A DNA stretch of 64,000 nt from Psilocybe azurescens (taxonomy: Eukaryota > Basidiomycota > Agaricomycetes > Agaricales > Agrocybaceae): positions 1 through 64,000 of the forward strand of contig JAJIRX010000842.1 in the NCBI GenBank assembly GCA_023853785.1, read 5' to 3'. The notes under the pieces are model-generated. The model was not told the DNA's origin and made no database searches. It was given only the letters and a program-made list of their open reading frames with translations. The translations under genes were made by a program, and so were the position numbers. Of this stretch, positions 22,612 through 35,486 are shown piece by piece (position 1 is the stretch's first letter; every line of letters begins with the position of its first letter).

Positions 22612-23413
22612 CCTCTTCGTTCTTTCTCGCAATGTTATCGAGTTTTCGACAATAATGTGCTTCATCTTTTGTAGTATATCCTGTAATATATTAAAATGAT
22701 ATTTCTTGCAACGTCTGTATGATAAGCGTGTCCAAAAGTTCCGATCCAATACGTGACGTGATGGAACCGATGCTCAATCCGAAGTACAACCCAAGTACAT
22801 GCTCAGCGTTCAAAGTTCAACTCGTACCCATGTCGATTGCGACCCTCCCGTACTTTACTCAACGAGATCTAGACATTGATATTATCGTTGCGGACCCCGG
22901 GCCTGCCGTATCCCTCCTCTTTTCTCTTGATAGCATTATCTAGGCTAACATATATCGCATCAGCACGAAGCACCAGAATTAGCAATATTCATGTGCGTCC
23001 TCTGCGGTCCGCCCCAAGAACGGATTGTCTTTATAAGTTAGTATTTGAGTCATCATCTGTGCACTGAATCTATTTTATGCTCGCAATAAATACTCCTTAT
23101 TACAAAAAGTAACCGGGCACCCATGTCGCTGATTGGATGTTAATTCTTTTGGTAGGTATACAGATTGCACAGCTATTTTGTCCACTGAGCTTTCTTGAAA
23201 AAAGCCACAAAAGCACATAGTGTTGTTACACTGTAGTACATGATATGATACAAAGTATATTGCCAGTGTGTGTTTCGCACTCGAACTGGGGTCGTTTTCA
23301 TTGGATTACAGTAAATTGACATTTAAATTCAATTAAAGGTTTTGCAGCCTTAATATACAATCGGAGTTTTAATTCTCCATTGCTCCATCATTGTTGCCGG
23401 CGCACCGTGCCTG
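22612..23413. other. Intergenic; a short orphan open frame only
   Basis: An open frame at 22719-22943 has no splice or family support. Otherwise AT-rich spacer between two plus-strand genes. Confidence 0.4.
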
Positions 23414-26400
23414 ATGTTGGACCTCGTCTTCGACGACAATGAATGTAAGTTTACGAATCCAGCTCAGAATCCAGCTAATATTGCTCTAGAACCTCTTGAG
23501 GACGCTCACCGAGAGCCATGTGAAGCCAGCCGCAGATCTAAGGCTCCTATTAACGACGGTAAAGGAGGGTCGGGTATGTGCTGTAATCTAGGCTTGGAGG
23601 GCAAAGGCTGATACGAAACAGCGCCAGAACTACGACTCGAAGCTCACGGATCCGTTCTATGACTCGCTGGAAGGACTGTTGGTCGACTTGAAGACAATTA
23701 CGATCGTGAGTAGCGTAATGAACGTACCACCGACGCGTCTGAGGGGTATTTCAAATATAGGACAACCATGATGCCGAGGCGTTTCTTAAACCCGTATCCA
23801 AGTCTGAAGTACCAGACTATTATGAAGGTGTGCAGATTTCCTTGTCTTTGATGCTCAATTAACGATTGTACAGTCATTCAACACCCGATGGATTTCCAAA
23901 CGATGCTCAAAAAGGTCAAACAAAAGCAATACAAATCGAAACGGGAGTTCAAAGATGACTTGGACCTCATCTGGTCCAATTGCTTGACATACAATGCCAC
24001 CGAGGTATTTCGAGTCGTTGTATTGTCAATCTCATTGTTGATTGCTTTCAGAACCATCCATTACGACCATGCGTGAAGCGACTCCAGGTCAAAGCAGAAA
24101 GACTGTTAAAGCACATCACCGATCGCAAGGAGCGGGCGGACCCTTCGATACCTTCAGATCTCCCTCGGGTGAACCGTCGATCGGCGTCGCATACTCGTTC
24201 ACCGTCAGTCAACATGCCCAGGTCGTCTATCATCATTCCGGCAAGACCTCGACGAGATGTTGCGTTTGCTGAATCCCCTGCCATCATCCGCACGCCAGAA
24301 GGGATGACGTTTTTCCGAGACTTGGACCATCAGGTTGAGTCGGCGCGGCCCCCGAGTACGCTGGTGCAAACGCTGAAGGAGCTGGCTCCTGCCGTGGACT
24401 ACGAAAGCGACACCGAACCGACAGATTCAAGTCTGACGGGCGATAAGCGCAAGCTGAACGGCGCGACATCTCGACCACGGAAGAGAGCAAGATTTGATGA
24501 GAAAGAAGATGTATGTCAGATGTGGTGGAACGCGGTGCAGTCTGACAATCTCATCGGGAATGGCCTGCCCGGGATTCCTTTTGGACCGTCTTCAAGTAGA
24601 CGGACAAAGCCGAAGAAGAAGAAAAAACAACTGCCGCCACCGGTGGCCAATTCCAAATCCCTCTTGTCCATGATGAACACGAATATCAAGACGATGCGAC
24701 GGCTACGACACACGCACGCCAAGTTTGCAGCGCTCAATGCCACGACTGCGCCACAGGAAGATGAGGAGCAGATGGGGATAGAGATGTACCCAACCGCGTC
24801 CGGAAGTAAGGGTTCTGGGGCGGCCGCTCTGACGAGTTATGGGTCTGGATTCGACGATGATGCTGTAGATGATAAGATCGATGAGGCGCCGTGGGTGATT
24901 GGTAGAGGGAAAGCGAAGACTGCGTCGAAGCTGAGTGGTGTCGACATGGGAGAGGCGAATGCCTCTGATTGCTTGCATTGGGCAACGGACAAGATTTTAG
25001 AACATGTTGGATTCCAAGGTGCATTGTCTATCTCTGGAAGTTGAAGCCTCTTTACTCATGCATGCCACAGGCACATCATCTGTCGCTCGTAATGTTCTGG
25101 CTGATGTTACCGCAGAATATCTGCAAAATGTTGGCCGTACTATACGGTTTCTTTCTGATAAGTTTGGGAAAGTTATGACACCAGAGGTACGCGCCAGCGG
25201 AAGATTGTTGTTTCGCTACTTACCTTGTTGGGCACAGGAAATTATACTTCACACGTTGTTTGAGAGTGGATCGTCGAAGGTACAAGATCTAGAAAGATAC
25301 ATATCTGACGACATTGAACGGTATGGTTCGCGGCTGGGTGAATTGGAGAAGAAGATGGTTAGTGCGTACCGGGAAACTGTGAGTATCACAAACTTTCAGG
25401 GGAATATACATGAGTTAACGACATTTGCAGACTGCGGGCGAAGTATTGGAGGACGAAGGGCTGTTCGAGGAAGAAGACGAAGAAGAAACGGGTGCCTTGG
25501 CTATGTTCGTGTGCTTTCATCTTATGCGATGCATTTGACTCACCACCCATTTTTAGGGGCGACTTTGCGGATCTATTAGGAGAAGATTATTTGGGGTTAC
25601 GGGAATTGGGGATCGCTGCGGAATTGGGACTGTCAAATCTTTCAATACCAAAGAAGCTGCTCAAGAGCAAGAAGGGTCAAAACAAGCCGACTGCGTGCGT
25701 ACTTATTTTTTACGTGTTTTTCTTTTGTAACGATTCTGATCATTCTTCTGTAGTGCGAAACCTACCGAACCTCCCCCGCCTTATCCTCCGCCACCACCCT
25801 TTATCCCACTTACTGCAGGCAAAGTGGAGGACCAAATTGGACTGCTCAAGCCATATTACCAGAACCGGTTTACACAACTTGCAGCCTCTGTTGCGCCGCC
25901 CACCGCAGCTGGCCTGCCAGGCCCTCTATGGGTTTGCCAAATCTCTCTTCACTTTCTGTTCCTCTTATGCTACCACCACCTGTACCGGGCACTCCGGTCA
26001 ACGTGCCTCCGTCTTTGAATTCTCCAGCGCCGGCTCCAGCACCAGTGATCAACCCGGATTTAGCGTTGCCGGACGAGTTGCCCAACTCTTCTCAGATGAA
26101 GATTGGACCTATCGGACAGATCGTCAAAGCTGGTGCATCTGGAAACGCTGCGAAGAAGAAGGCAAGATTGGAGAATGCCGTTCCTCCTCCTGGACCGGGT
26201 ACACCTGGTGGCAGCGGTGCTGGGGCCGCTGCTGGTACTGGAACTGCTGTTGATGCGAATGCAGTGCCGATTGCCGTTGCTGCTACTGCTACAGGAGCTG
26301 CTCCATCGCCTAAGAAGAAAAAGAACTTGGGCGTGGGTTCGGGAAATGGGCGTAAGAAGAAGCCTGACGGTGCTGCTCCTGTCAATGGAGGTGGCGGCGG

Positions 26401-26473
26401 TGTGGGGTATGGTGGGGGACAGGGACAGCAGGGAGGGTCTACATTGCCGCCTGTTGTATTCGCCAGTGCATGA
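23414..26473 (+). CDS. SPT7: SAGA complex subunit Spt7 (bromodomain + histone fold)
   Basis: Structural subunit of the SAGA transcription coactivator in the nucleus. Supported exons: 23622-23705, 23761-23827, 23874-24004, 24052-25018, 25071-25186, 25238-25378, 25431-25504, 25557-25694 and 25754 to the end. The bromodomain spans about 23640-24100 ([44 protein letters not shown]). Next come [20 protein letters not shown] and a disordered, basic linker (KKKKKQ). A histone-fold region ([49 protein letters not shown]) follows, then a Pro/Gly/Ala-rich tail. The first exon ([10 protein letters not shown] at 23414) does not join 23622 in phase, so the true N-terminus is uncertain. A one-base loss at the CCC run 25922-25924 is needed to keep the tail open (LPGP then MGLPNLSS). 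Identity is firm from the two domains in order. Confidence 0.88.
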
Positions 26474-26954
26474 CGCTCGTAGGCGACACAGGATACAGGA
26501 TAGATATTCGACGGCGAGGGGAACTGTGCTGCCACCTTCGTCTATACATGAGTCAGGTAGACTCCATGTAGGCTGTTACGCGCCCAAGGAAGCTCGTTCT
26601 TGGCTTTCTTGAGCAAAAGTGTTTTGTTTGAGTTTGGTCGGACCGCAGTCGGTTTTTTCTTCGCTCTGTATTCCGTTGACATACTATTATACTTATTGAT
26701 TGTTTTTATTTCGCATATTGTACTGGATTCAGTGTCATCGTCATTATTACATTGGATAAGCTATGAAGATATGGAAGATACGCTGACTGTCACGGCACTT
26801 TCAATATTCCTTGAGGCGGTGTAAATAGAAACGCGCGAGCGCTACCTAAAAAGGAGATTCGAGATAATCACAAGATCGGCTAAGCCCGCAATAAGGGGCG
26901 ATATAAACTGCCTGGACCACCTCGGGACCACCTTTCTTCAAACTTTCATCAATA
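26474..26954. other. Intergenic, Spt7 3' flank and PEF promoter
   Basis: No coding exon. A TATA-like GATATAAAC lies near 26900, about 55 bp upstream of the next ATG. Confidence 0.4.
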
Positions 26955-28138
26955 ATGTCTTACGGAGTAGGTTTTTGATATCCTTTGCGCGATCTTGGCT
27001 GAAAGGCGTTATCAATGTAGAACTACGGACCACCAGGGAGGCGGATATGGCGGGCCACCACCACCAGTAGGCGGGTACGGTGGACCTCCACCACCTGGAG
27101 GATATGGGGCACCACCCGGAGGAGGATATGGCGGAGCACCTGTGAGTGTTATTTGTAGTGCTGATGCCTCTCTGAAAGCGCTGAACAGTTTATAGGCGTA
27201 CGGTGGAGGGTTTACAGCCCCTGGCGGACGCGGCGCGCCCCCTGGCGCTGATCCTCAGTGAGCATCTTCGAGATTTGGGTTGTAGGGACGAATATTAATT
27301 CTGGGAATGGCGAGTGCAGGCTATGGACCTGGTTCTCCACCGTCGATACTGACCGATCCGGTGCGATTACTGCTCCTGAACTCGGTGAGTGATCTGATCT
27401 ACGCGTGATGCGAACATTGGCGGCGGCAGGTTGCTAAAGATCGTTGGCGCAGAGCGGGCTCTCATCAACGGAGACTGGACTCGTGAGTTACTTGCTTGAC
27501 GTTTTCTGCCGACAGCGCTCATGTAGGCTGCAGCGTTTGACCTCGACACCGTCAAACTTTTGATGTCGATTTTCGTGCGCAGATAGATCTATTTTGCGAT
27601 TTTTTCTATATGTCTAATGCAAAACGACAGGATACCGACCGCAGTGGCACCATCGGATTCAACGAGTTCTCTGGTCTTTGGAAATACGTCAAAGACTGGC
27701 AGAATGTGTTCAAGCACTTTGATCGTGACCGTTCGGGCACCATCGATGGCGGCGAGCTGCGTGACGCTCTTGCCCAGTTCGGGTCAGTAGTCTCCGATCT
27801 CTTTCTTCATTCAAATTACCGATTCTGAATCGCCTATACAGATACAATCTGAACCCCCAGCTGCTCGATCTCGTGCAGAAGAAATATGGTGCTTTGTTTC
27901 ATTTCATGCTTTTGTTTCCGTTTTCTTACAAATGCTACCCTTTGGGGTAGATGTTAAAGCCAACCAAACGGCTGGCCGTGGTGTCCCAACTCCGGGCATC
28001 TCGTTCGACCGCTTCGTCCGCGCCTGTGTTGTTGTCAAGCAACTCAGCGAGGCCTTCCAGAAGCTCGACACCGACCGCGATGGTTGGATCCAGATCAACT
28101 ATGATCAGTTCATGCACACTGTCCTTAGCCTTCCTTAA
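26955..28138 (+). CDS. PEF1: Penta-EF-hand calcium-binding protein (Pef1/ALG-2/peflin type)
   Basis: Exons 26955-26966, 27037-27141, 27196-27257, 27320-27384, 27453-27482, 27534-27574, 27631-27782, 27842-27888 and 27960-28138 join in phase. The N-terminus is a Gly/Pro/Tyr-rich low-complexity segment (GGYGGPPPPGGYGAPPGG), typical of PEF proteins. Five EF-hands follow. EF1 DTDRSGAITAPEL and EF2/3 DTDRSGTIGFNEF and DRDRSGTIDGGEL look calcium-competent. EF4 DTDRDGWIQINYD is preceded by FDRFVRACVVVKQLSEAFQK, and the last hand mediates dimerisation in this family. Known role: calcium-dependent adaptor in membrane repair, budding or cation tolerance. For exon 2 an upstream TAG acceptor at 27019-27020 would break the frame, whereas the CAG at 27034-27036 keeps it, so the latter was chosen. 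Confidence 0.92.
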
Positions 28139-28469
28139 GTAACTTGGGGTGCTGATATGAGAATTCTATGTCCATAGGAAAACGAATATGGATGTCGTCG
28201 AATTATGATTTTTCTCTGTAAATTTATAAATAACATACTGTTTCTTTTGTTTGCTCACTGATTCAAGCAAGATTCAAATTGGATTCAGGTTGACTTTGGG
28301 CGGGACCGACGCGTTACACTCCAAGTACGTGATATTTATCACCTGACACCGACGCGCTGCGAGTCACACGTCGAACAAAAGTCGAGTGTTTCGACTCATC
28401 TTGACTCATCTTCCGAGTTTCTTTGATCTTCTAATCCTGAATTTACATTATATACCACAACCACCTGTC
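28139..28469. other. Short intergenic region
   Basis: No gene seen; carries the 3' flank of the PEF gene and the promoter of the next. Confidence 0.4.
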
Positions 28470-29864
28470 ATGCGCCTTGCAAGCTCAGATCAGACCCCAG
28501 AAGGCAACATACCAGTTGCGTTGTTCAACTACGGCGAAGCAAGCAAATTCGTACGCGTTTGGGACGACTATGAAGTGTGTAAATGGTTTGATCATGACTC
28601 GAAATCTGGATCATTCTGATAAGTCGAAAAAATTATAAAGGATACTATTTACAACATTTGTCTTGCTTTCGGAATATCACGAACTCCAGGCAGCATCTCG
28701 TTGCGAACCTCGTCACTGGACATTTGCAAGGGAAGAGATGTCGCGATTGATAAAAGCGCCTACCCCCTTATGTGGACTTTTTCTGGATGAGATGACTGTT
28801 TCTGTTGATCCAGAAAAGTCAGAAGAAGGTTCTTTTTGAAAGGATATTTAGAGGAGGTGGAAAGGATTAACAAGCCTTTTTGCTCGCAGCGATTGCTAGT
28901 TTAAGGAGAGCTGAAAAGGCTCCAGAACGAATCACACCAACGCCTGATCCTGGGGAAACGACTATTTGGGTTCCTTCCTCGTCTCTACGCGATGACATTG
29001 TACATCCGAAAGTCGAAGAGGAAGCGCCGAGAGAGGGAAAGCGGTGGGAGGAACAGATATGGGAAGAAGAGGTTAACGAGGAGTCTCCTTCCCCTGTGGA
29101 AGTGATCACGCATCAAGGTCGATCCGCTAAGAACCCAGAACAGGAAACCTATGCTCCAAGAAAGTTCAAAGCTGCTATCGCCGATGGTGCTTCGTCGACA
29201 CTAACAACAAAAGCTGCGCATGATGGTATACTCTTCTTTGAGATCGCAGCAATTCAATTCTAACTATTAACAAATATATCTAGATATCTTCCCCATGTAA
29301 AACAAGAAAAGAATGTGCATCTCCTTGACGAAGGTGAGCGATATCCTCTGGCTAAGAAAGCTCGCTGACGCTTTGGACTGATGCGCGGTCTACATAGAAG
29401 CACCAAGGCGTGAAAGAAGCCCCAGGAAAGACAATCAAACGATCCCGGCGGCAGAGGACCCTCGCTTCGAAATTGGCATAGTCGGACCAGGAAACGACTG
29501 TGTGCAATTCAAAACCCGCGGAAAACACCAAGTGCGAAAGGTGCTAGCAGCTGCATGCAAAACCTTCGACATGGACGAGTCTCGGTGAGTTGGTCACGGT
29601 ATTTCTTTTTCTTGATCGCGCTTCTTTCGTCCCTCAGTGGTGGTAATAGCCTTTAATTTAACAAAACGACTGATGAGTTCATGATACAAATATAGCGCGC
29701 AACTGGTCCTCAGCCTGTCTATAGAAGATGAAGACGGCGAGATCCAGGTCCATAACTTTGTCTGTGCGCCTGAGGAGACTATTCAAGGCTGTGGGGTGAA
29801 CGCTGGCTCGAAACTATACCTTAAAATGCTTCCGGAAAATGTAGATGATAATGCCTCGGACTAG
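28470..29864 (+). CDS. Protein with C-terminal SUMO-like (Rad60-type) domain
   Basis: Six exons, 28470-28574, 28690-28828, 28890-29225, 29307-29333, 29398-29584 and 29696-29864, join in phase to 320 residues. The first about 80 residues (FNYGEASKFVRVWDDYE, HWTFAREEMSRLIKAPTPLC) are not recognised. The middle is acidic, Ser/Pro-rich and probably disordered (KRWEEQIWEEEVNEESPSP). The last about 95 residues look like a beta-grasp domain: VQFKTRGKHQVRKVLAAACK, LVLSLSIEDEDGEIQVHNFV, CAPEETIQGCGVNAGSKLYL, comparable to the SUMO-like domains of Rad60/Esc2/NIP45 proteins. The C-terminus lacks a di-Gly, so it is a fixed SUMO mimic and not a conjugated modifier. The 27-nt exon 29307-29333 uses an AAG acceptor because the nearer TAG at 29281-29283 leads to a stop. 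Nuclear genome-stability role is inferred only. Confidence 0.55.
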
Positions 29865-30169
29865 GGTGCGTTCATATTCTATAATCGTGAATGAGGACTG
29901 TTAGCTTATCAGATAATCGCCCTCCCATTTTATTTCGAAAGTCATAGGGCAGTTAGTTTTATTGGAGTACATTTTCATTCTATCTACCGACCCAAAATTT
30001 GCATAATATCTCAAAGCATGAATGATAGCAAAAATAAAGCATGCGAAGTAACATGTTGGGACATCTAAAACTAAGAACCACAGCCACTGTTTACTAATGC
30101 TAAGTTTCACTTATTTGAATCAATTAACAGCGTACGCACCCATCGCTCTATCACGAGGCAATTTAAGAA
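29865..30169. other. Convergent intergenic region
   Basis: About 300 bp between two convergent genes; AT-rich, no open frame with support, likely holds both polyadenylation regions. Confidence 0.4.
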
Positions 30170-33100
30170 TCATAACGCCCTGTATTCTTCAATGACAGAC
30201 TTGGGCTCGATGTAGTCTCCGATTGGGTCGAATAGATGATCTAAACTGTAAGAAATTAAAGATTGGAGGGTGAACTTCGTTTGATGGTAGGGCTTACCCG
30301 AAAGCCTTTGGACCACCAACACTTAGGCCCTTTTCGGAGCGCCAAAGGGGGTGTCCAGCCAGAGCAATCACTGAAATGAATTAAGATAGGTCTCATAAGT
30401 CAATATACCACATACCTGTAACGCGTTGGCCATACGCATCTACGCAAGGCATGCCGTAGCATGTGTTCATCTATACCACGAGGGAGGTTAAAGCTAAAGA
30501 CGTACATTCAGGGGTTCCTAGATGTGATCCACTCTGAGAATCAAGGATTGTTATTAAATCCGGGACACTCGCTACGATCTATATTTCAATCGCTGTTAAT
30601 GACATGTGCATACCAGATATCTGCCAAAAGAAAGCTTACTTTCCGAGTCCCGTTCGAAGATTCCAGATATGCGCACAAATTCTCGTTCTGGAAGGGAATG
30701 AGCAAGGTGTCATCAACGCCTTCAACCTCATCGGTAGTTTTGAGAAGTTGCTTCCGTTGGTCGATGTCTTCAATTTCGTCGTCCCGGAGCCGTGCAATGC
30801 GAACTTGCCCCCATGTAAAACCTGTTCGGACTTCCTGATAAGCAACATATATCAGGTTGACGTCCTCCGAACCCGAAATCGACAAGACATGTAGTTACCC
30901 TCGACACATCGATGATCTTGCCAACAAATAAACATTTCCCGGCCTGTAGCTTGAGAATTGCATCTACAATCCCGTTCATATCGCTAAAGAAAGGTATGAA
31001 ATCATTTCGTGTTGCGAAAAACCAAGGACAAACTTTAGTTGTCTGCAAATAGCAATCGCTCTTCCTATCCTCCAGGCCTGACTCTGACTTCTGTTTACAC
31101 CAAAGTCCCTTGCCTCTCGTAGTGGAAAAGGAGGAGGGCATAAAGCTGCGGAAGAGCCCATTTCGGCAGTGACGACCCTCATGATTGATTCCACGAAATG
31201 ATCATTCTTTACTGTCGATAATATCTGTCATCAGAAGTTTATCAGCCCCTGGAATATCGAAGACATAGAATGCCAAATATAGAGAGATACACACAACAGT
31301 ATTTCCATCCCCGTCGTATAACGAGCATGGTACAAGGCTTCAAAGAGCGAAAAAATCAGATAAACCCCATACGCTATATCCGGTTCATGGTAACTCACCA
31401 GTTTGGCCTATCGTATACCGCTACACATTCAAAATAATGAGTCAAGGACATGATACAGTGACGCTGTTTGCTAACCCGGTAGAACTTGGTTGAGCATAGG
31501 ATAAGCTATGCAACATGGGCAGTCAGATTGTGGTGGTACATAAATTGTAAAATGACTGACCTCGACCCATCAGGTCACCATCCAGCGCTGGAATATCGTA
31601 ATACCTGGAAATGCAAAGTTGAACCTGTACTCATTAGTGGGGAGAAAGTTACTTACTTCGACAACAAAAGAGACTGCATTCCATTGCCTCCTCCTATCTC
31701 ATCGCTAGAAAATGTATTCAGCTATTTCGTTACAAAGAGAGAAAAAGAAGGACAATCACCAGAGGGTGGCACTGAACTTGGAAATCCCACAATATTTCGC
31801 CAGCTCACGCCCACCTACACGCAGATGCTCTCCACCCTTGATTCGCTCTGATGCTACAGAAGGAGAACCCATAAATCCTGTTGGTAGAGGTTCAAGTATA
31901 TATCAACCACCGACAAAGTTAAAATTAAGGTCACAGGTGTCCTTACCCCCACGAACAATTACATCGTCGTCGTGTAGGGACGTGTGATCGATGACTCTGA
32001 TGGTTCCCCTATCACGGAGAACTTGACGACACATTAGATAGACAGGATAAGGAGATCCCCTCCACCCTATATTACAATTAGGGACATGAAAGCATGGCTT
32101 AAAATTTGCCTTACCGTCCCTAGAACACCGCATCCTTCCATGATGAAAACTTGTAATGTGGCCAGTGACTAAACGGCATCGGCAATAGCGTATACACTTA
32201 CAAAGATCTGTCTCCGAGAGGATCCATTCGTCACCAGTAATCTTCGGTCTATAGGTTGTATAGTCGATCGTGTCCTGAATAATGGGTGTGTTGATGATCG
32301 TGTCGTTTTCATCACCGTCATCCTCTTCGTCTGCTTCGCTAGAGGTGCTGGGTGTTGAAGATACTATTTCGCCGTTATCCTTGAGCTCTCCCACAGCTCT
32401 GACAATAATGCGAGTGGCCTGATTGGTGACATACTATAACGAACTACAATTAATAAATTCGAGGCTAACATCCTACCTGTGAAAATCACCTGAATGGGAA
32501 GAACATTAACATCTACGATCCTGGAGCTCGCAGAATCGGCGCCCATATCAACGGCTTTGTCAATTGCCTGCTGCTTGATGCGGTCAACGGCTTCGGAAAG
32601 ACTTTTTCCACTAAGGATCTCAATTGTATCCACTTCTCCCGAGACGCTGACAATCGCGGCTCCAACTGCATTAGCTACTTCGTGGTATTGGGGAACGCTA
32701 TACGGTCGCCTGTTAGATATATACCCTATCCGCAAGGCTGAACGGAGCTTCGGACTGACATGATATTCTTGACGCCTTTCAGTTCAGTAGGTGCAATTAT
32801 GGATCCGCCCCTACTAGGAGAACATCACAATCCTCTGCATTTGTCTTCATGCGATCAACCACTGACTGCATTACTTGTCAGTTGAAAGCTAAGTCGATTA
32901 ATTGAATTAGGAGTCGACGTGCCTCTAATAATCGTGTTATAGCTCTGACTGATTTCTCTACTGTATCTCCAGCAACATCAGTGACAAGAGATCGGTCTCC
33001 GATAGACAGATCGCTTGAATGTGCAACCATGATATCTGTAGCTGTTAGTTGACTTCCTCCAAATACCAGACTGTCCCTGGTAAGCTGTGTTCACAAGTTA

Positions 33101-34710
33101 GTTTTTGTCCCAGCGTGGCCATTTGAGCAGCGCGTACGTAGTGTCCAACAGAATCCGGACCAACTGTTACTCTACCTTCCTGTCCAGCCCGAATCCTCGA
33201 TCCACCTCCTAGCCCAATCGAATGAATATCGGGCATCGTGAAGCTGGTAGAACATTAAGTATATAGAAAGAGTACCAAATACAATTTACTTACTTCGTCC
33301 TTACTCCGGCAACTGGGAATGAGAGTGAGCATATTGTAGCATTATGATAGATTCGCGTGAAAGGATAGTACCTTCGATAAAGGCCGCTGCCTGTCGGGGG
33401 AATCCACTTGGAAGCAGCACTCCCACATCGGTAGTCGTACCACCGATATCGACGACAATCATACTCTTACCCGGGCCATCTTTACTCTTCGAATTTACAC
33501 CGGCAAGATATGACGCGCCTCGCATCGAGTTTGTCGCACCAGACGAAAATGTCTTGATTGGTAGGCGAGCCGCTTCCGCTCCTGATGTCAAAGTCCCATC
33601 ATTCTATGTAGTCCTGGTTAGAGAGTTCGTAAGATAGATATAATACACGTACTTGAGTGAGGTACAAGGGACATTTGAGTCCGAGCCTCTTCATAGCACG
33701 CTTGTAGCTACGTATCGTGTGTTGTGCGAATGTCATGATCGAAGCATTGAGGATGGATGCATTCTCTCTTTCAAGAAGGCCAACATGGCCGACTGCATAG
33801 CGGGCATTGGTATGATATTTTCTTGCTAAGATACGAGAACGCACCATCACGAGAACAGACTATGTTGACGCTATCCCCTAATTCTCGTCTCAGGATGTCC
33901 CGTGCTCTGTATTCCTGCTTTCCTTGGGCGTCAAGGGGTGAATCTCATGAAGAAATCAACACAAAGATATTAGCGGAACGAAGCTACACTCACAGATGCC
34001 GACCAAGACAACGTTCTTCAAACTCTTATCTTTTATGATTTTGGCCTGTTGTACGACTTCTTCCTCTCGCACGTCGTTTACCGTCCTTCCATCGCTATGT
34101 AGAACATGTGAATACTGTTCAGATAAAACAATCGCTAAGTACCTACATTTGTAACCCCCATCGATGATAGCAGTATGACCATTCAAAATGTTCTTTAAGT
34201 CCGGCGGGAAATCGATAAACTACCGAAAGTATAAGGTTCAGGTTGCAATTTAAACTGTTATGCCACTCACCGAGGGACACTCTGCTGTGTAAGGCGCTGC
34301 CAAACGAATGACGGCAACTTTCCTTAACCTGGAGGAATCCAGCTGAACAACAGCATTAATGAAATGCTGATAATCCGAGTTTAGATCGCGTGCGGGATGA
34401 AACCAAAGTTACGCGATGTACCGTCGTTCCGATTGTCAGACTCAGAATATTTTTACTTCCAGGATCAATCCCAGACTGCTCTAGAATCTTTTTGACTGCC
34501 AGTTCGATTCCAGTCGTGACATCCGAGGTTGTGGCGTGCTTAAACGACGCGATAACACCTCTTGAGGAGGAGTCGTTCGACTTCGCAATATCGATGATAA
34601 CACCGTCAGTGTTAGTACCTTTCGATAAGTCAGTGGTGGTCAGTCTGGATGGTCGGTCACATACCGCCTACGTCGACGCCTATCCGGTACCTAGTCCTTG
34701 CGTCTGACAT
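30170..34710 (-). CDS. Hydantoinase A / DUF917 (S-methyl-thiohydantoin desulfurase) fusion protein
   Basis: One multi-exon minus-strand gene from ATG 34710-34708 to TGA 30172-30170. The N-terminal Hydant_A_N part reads YRIGVDVGGTNTDGVII (phosphate-binding motif) and later LTIGTTHFINAVVQ. The hydantoinase A core has IVVDIGGTTTDVGVLLPSGF and IGLGGGSRIRAG. An acidic linker (EADEEDDGDEND) leads to the DUF917/S-Me-THD part with MEGCGVLGT, GSPYPVYLMCRQVLRDRGTI, GFTWGQVRIARL and IPFQNENL, ending DPIGDYIEPKSVIEEYRAL. Hydantoinase A family proteins perform ATP-dependent opening of hydantoin or 5-oxoproline rings. DUF917 domains act on S-methyl-thiohydantoins. Fusion of the two is known in fungi, so substrate is probably a hydantoin-type lactam, otherwise unknown. 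At the GGGG motif the run 32057-32060 (C4 on the plus strand) appears one base short. Introns are numerous and not all boundaries were fixed. Confidence 0.85.
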
Positions 34711-35486
34711 AGCGAAAGGGGAAAGATTCGTACTGCAAAATAAGGCAGCAGGATTCAGTCTTGATGGCCGTCCTAATCAAGATGGCGCTTGGGAAAATTA
34801 GAAGCCAAAGGAAACAAAAATGAAAGGGTTTCCGTTTGGTTTCCGCAAATTGTCCTTGCAAACAAGGAGCAGCCAGCGCTATTCTGTACAATAGCAATAC
34901 GAGTCGAGATGCTTCCGTGTACCAGTCTCGATAGAAAGGCAGGAGCTTACGGGCAACTTGGGAATTTTTTAAAATAAAGCGGCAATTGGCCCAAGGTTAG
35001 CCTGGTTCAAGTTGGCCATAATTGGGCTGCGTGACGACCCTGGATAGTATGAGAACCGTATAAGACCGTATAATGAGTTTCTTATACAGACCAGTCACGG
35101 GGTCTCGGCCACAACGGTTAACGTTATAAAAGTCACGTGCATCAAGCAGAGGCTTTTGGCTGGCAGTTTTGTGGCTTACCCAATGCCGCCTAACCTTTGC
35201 CATTTCTTTAACTCCTATCATTTACAACTTTTACAGAGCTTTGAGCAACTTGATGGCTAGAACGCAGCTGTGACTCAAAAAATTATAATGGTTGTGTGCC
35301 TCTGAGGCTAAGGCTGGGCCGCAGTCGAGTTCGGTGTTCGTGCCAACTACTGAAAGGCATCGCCTCAAGCACTGAAAGTAGGTAATGGAGCATAGCCCTT
35401 GGCACTACTTAAGCAAACCCCTCTAACAGAGTTTGACTAGCTTGGAGCCTCTATTCTAGTTCCTTACTGTGTTGCTTTTTTCATCT
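34711..35486. other. Divergent promoter region
   Basis: About 775 bp between the divergently transcribed hydantoinase-fusion and caspase-domain genes. No supported exon. Confidence 0.45.

Noticed and set aside
26955..27141. A frame break in the Gly-rich start of the penta-EF-hand gene
   Set aside because: Using the CAG acceptor at 27034-27036 instead of the TAG at 27019-27020 restores the frame without any correction.
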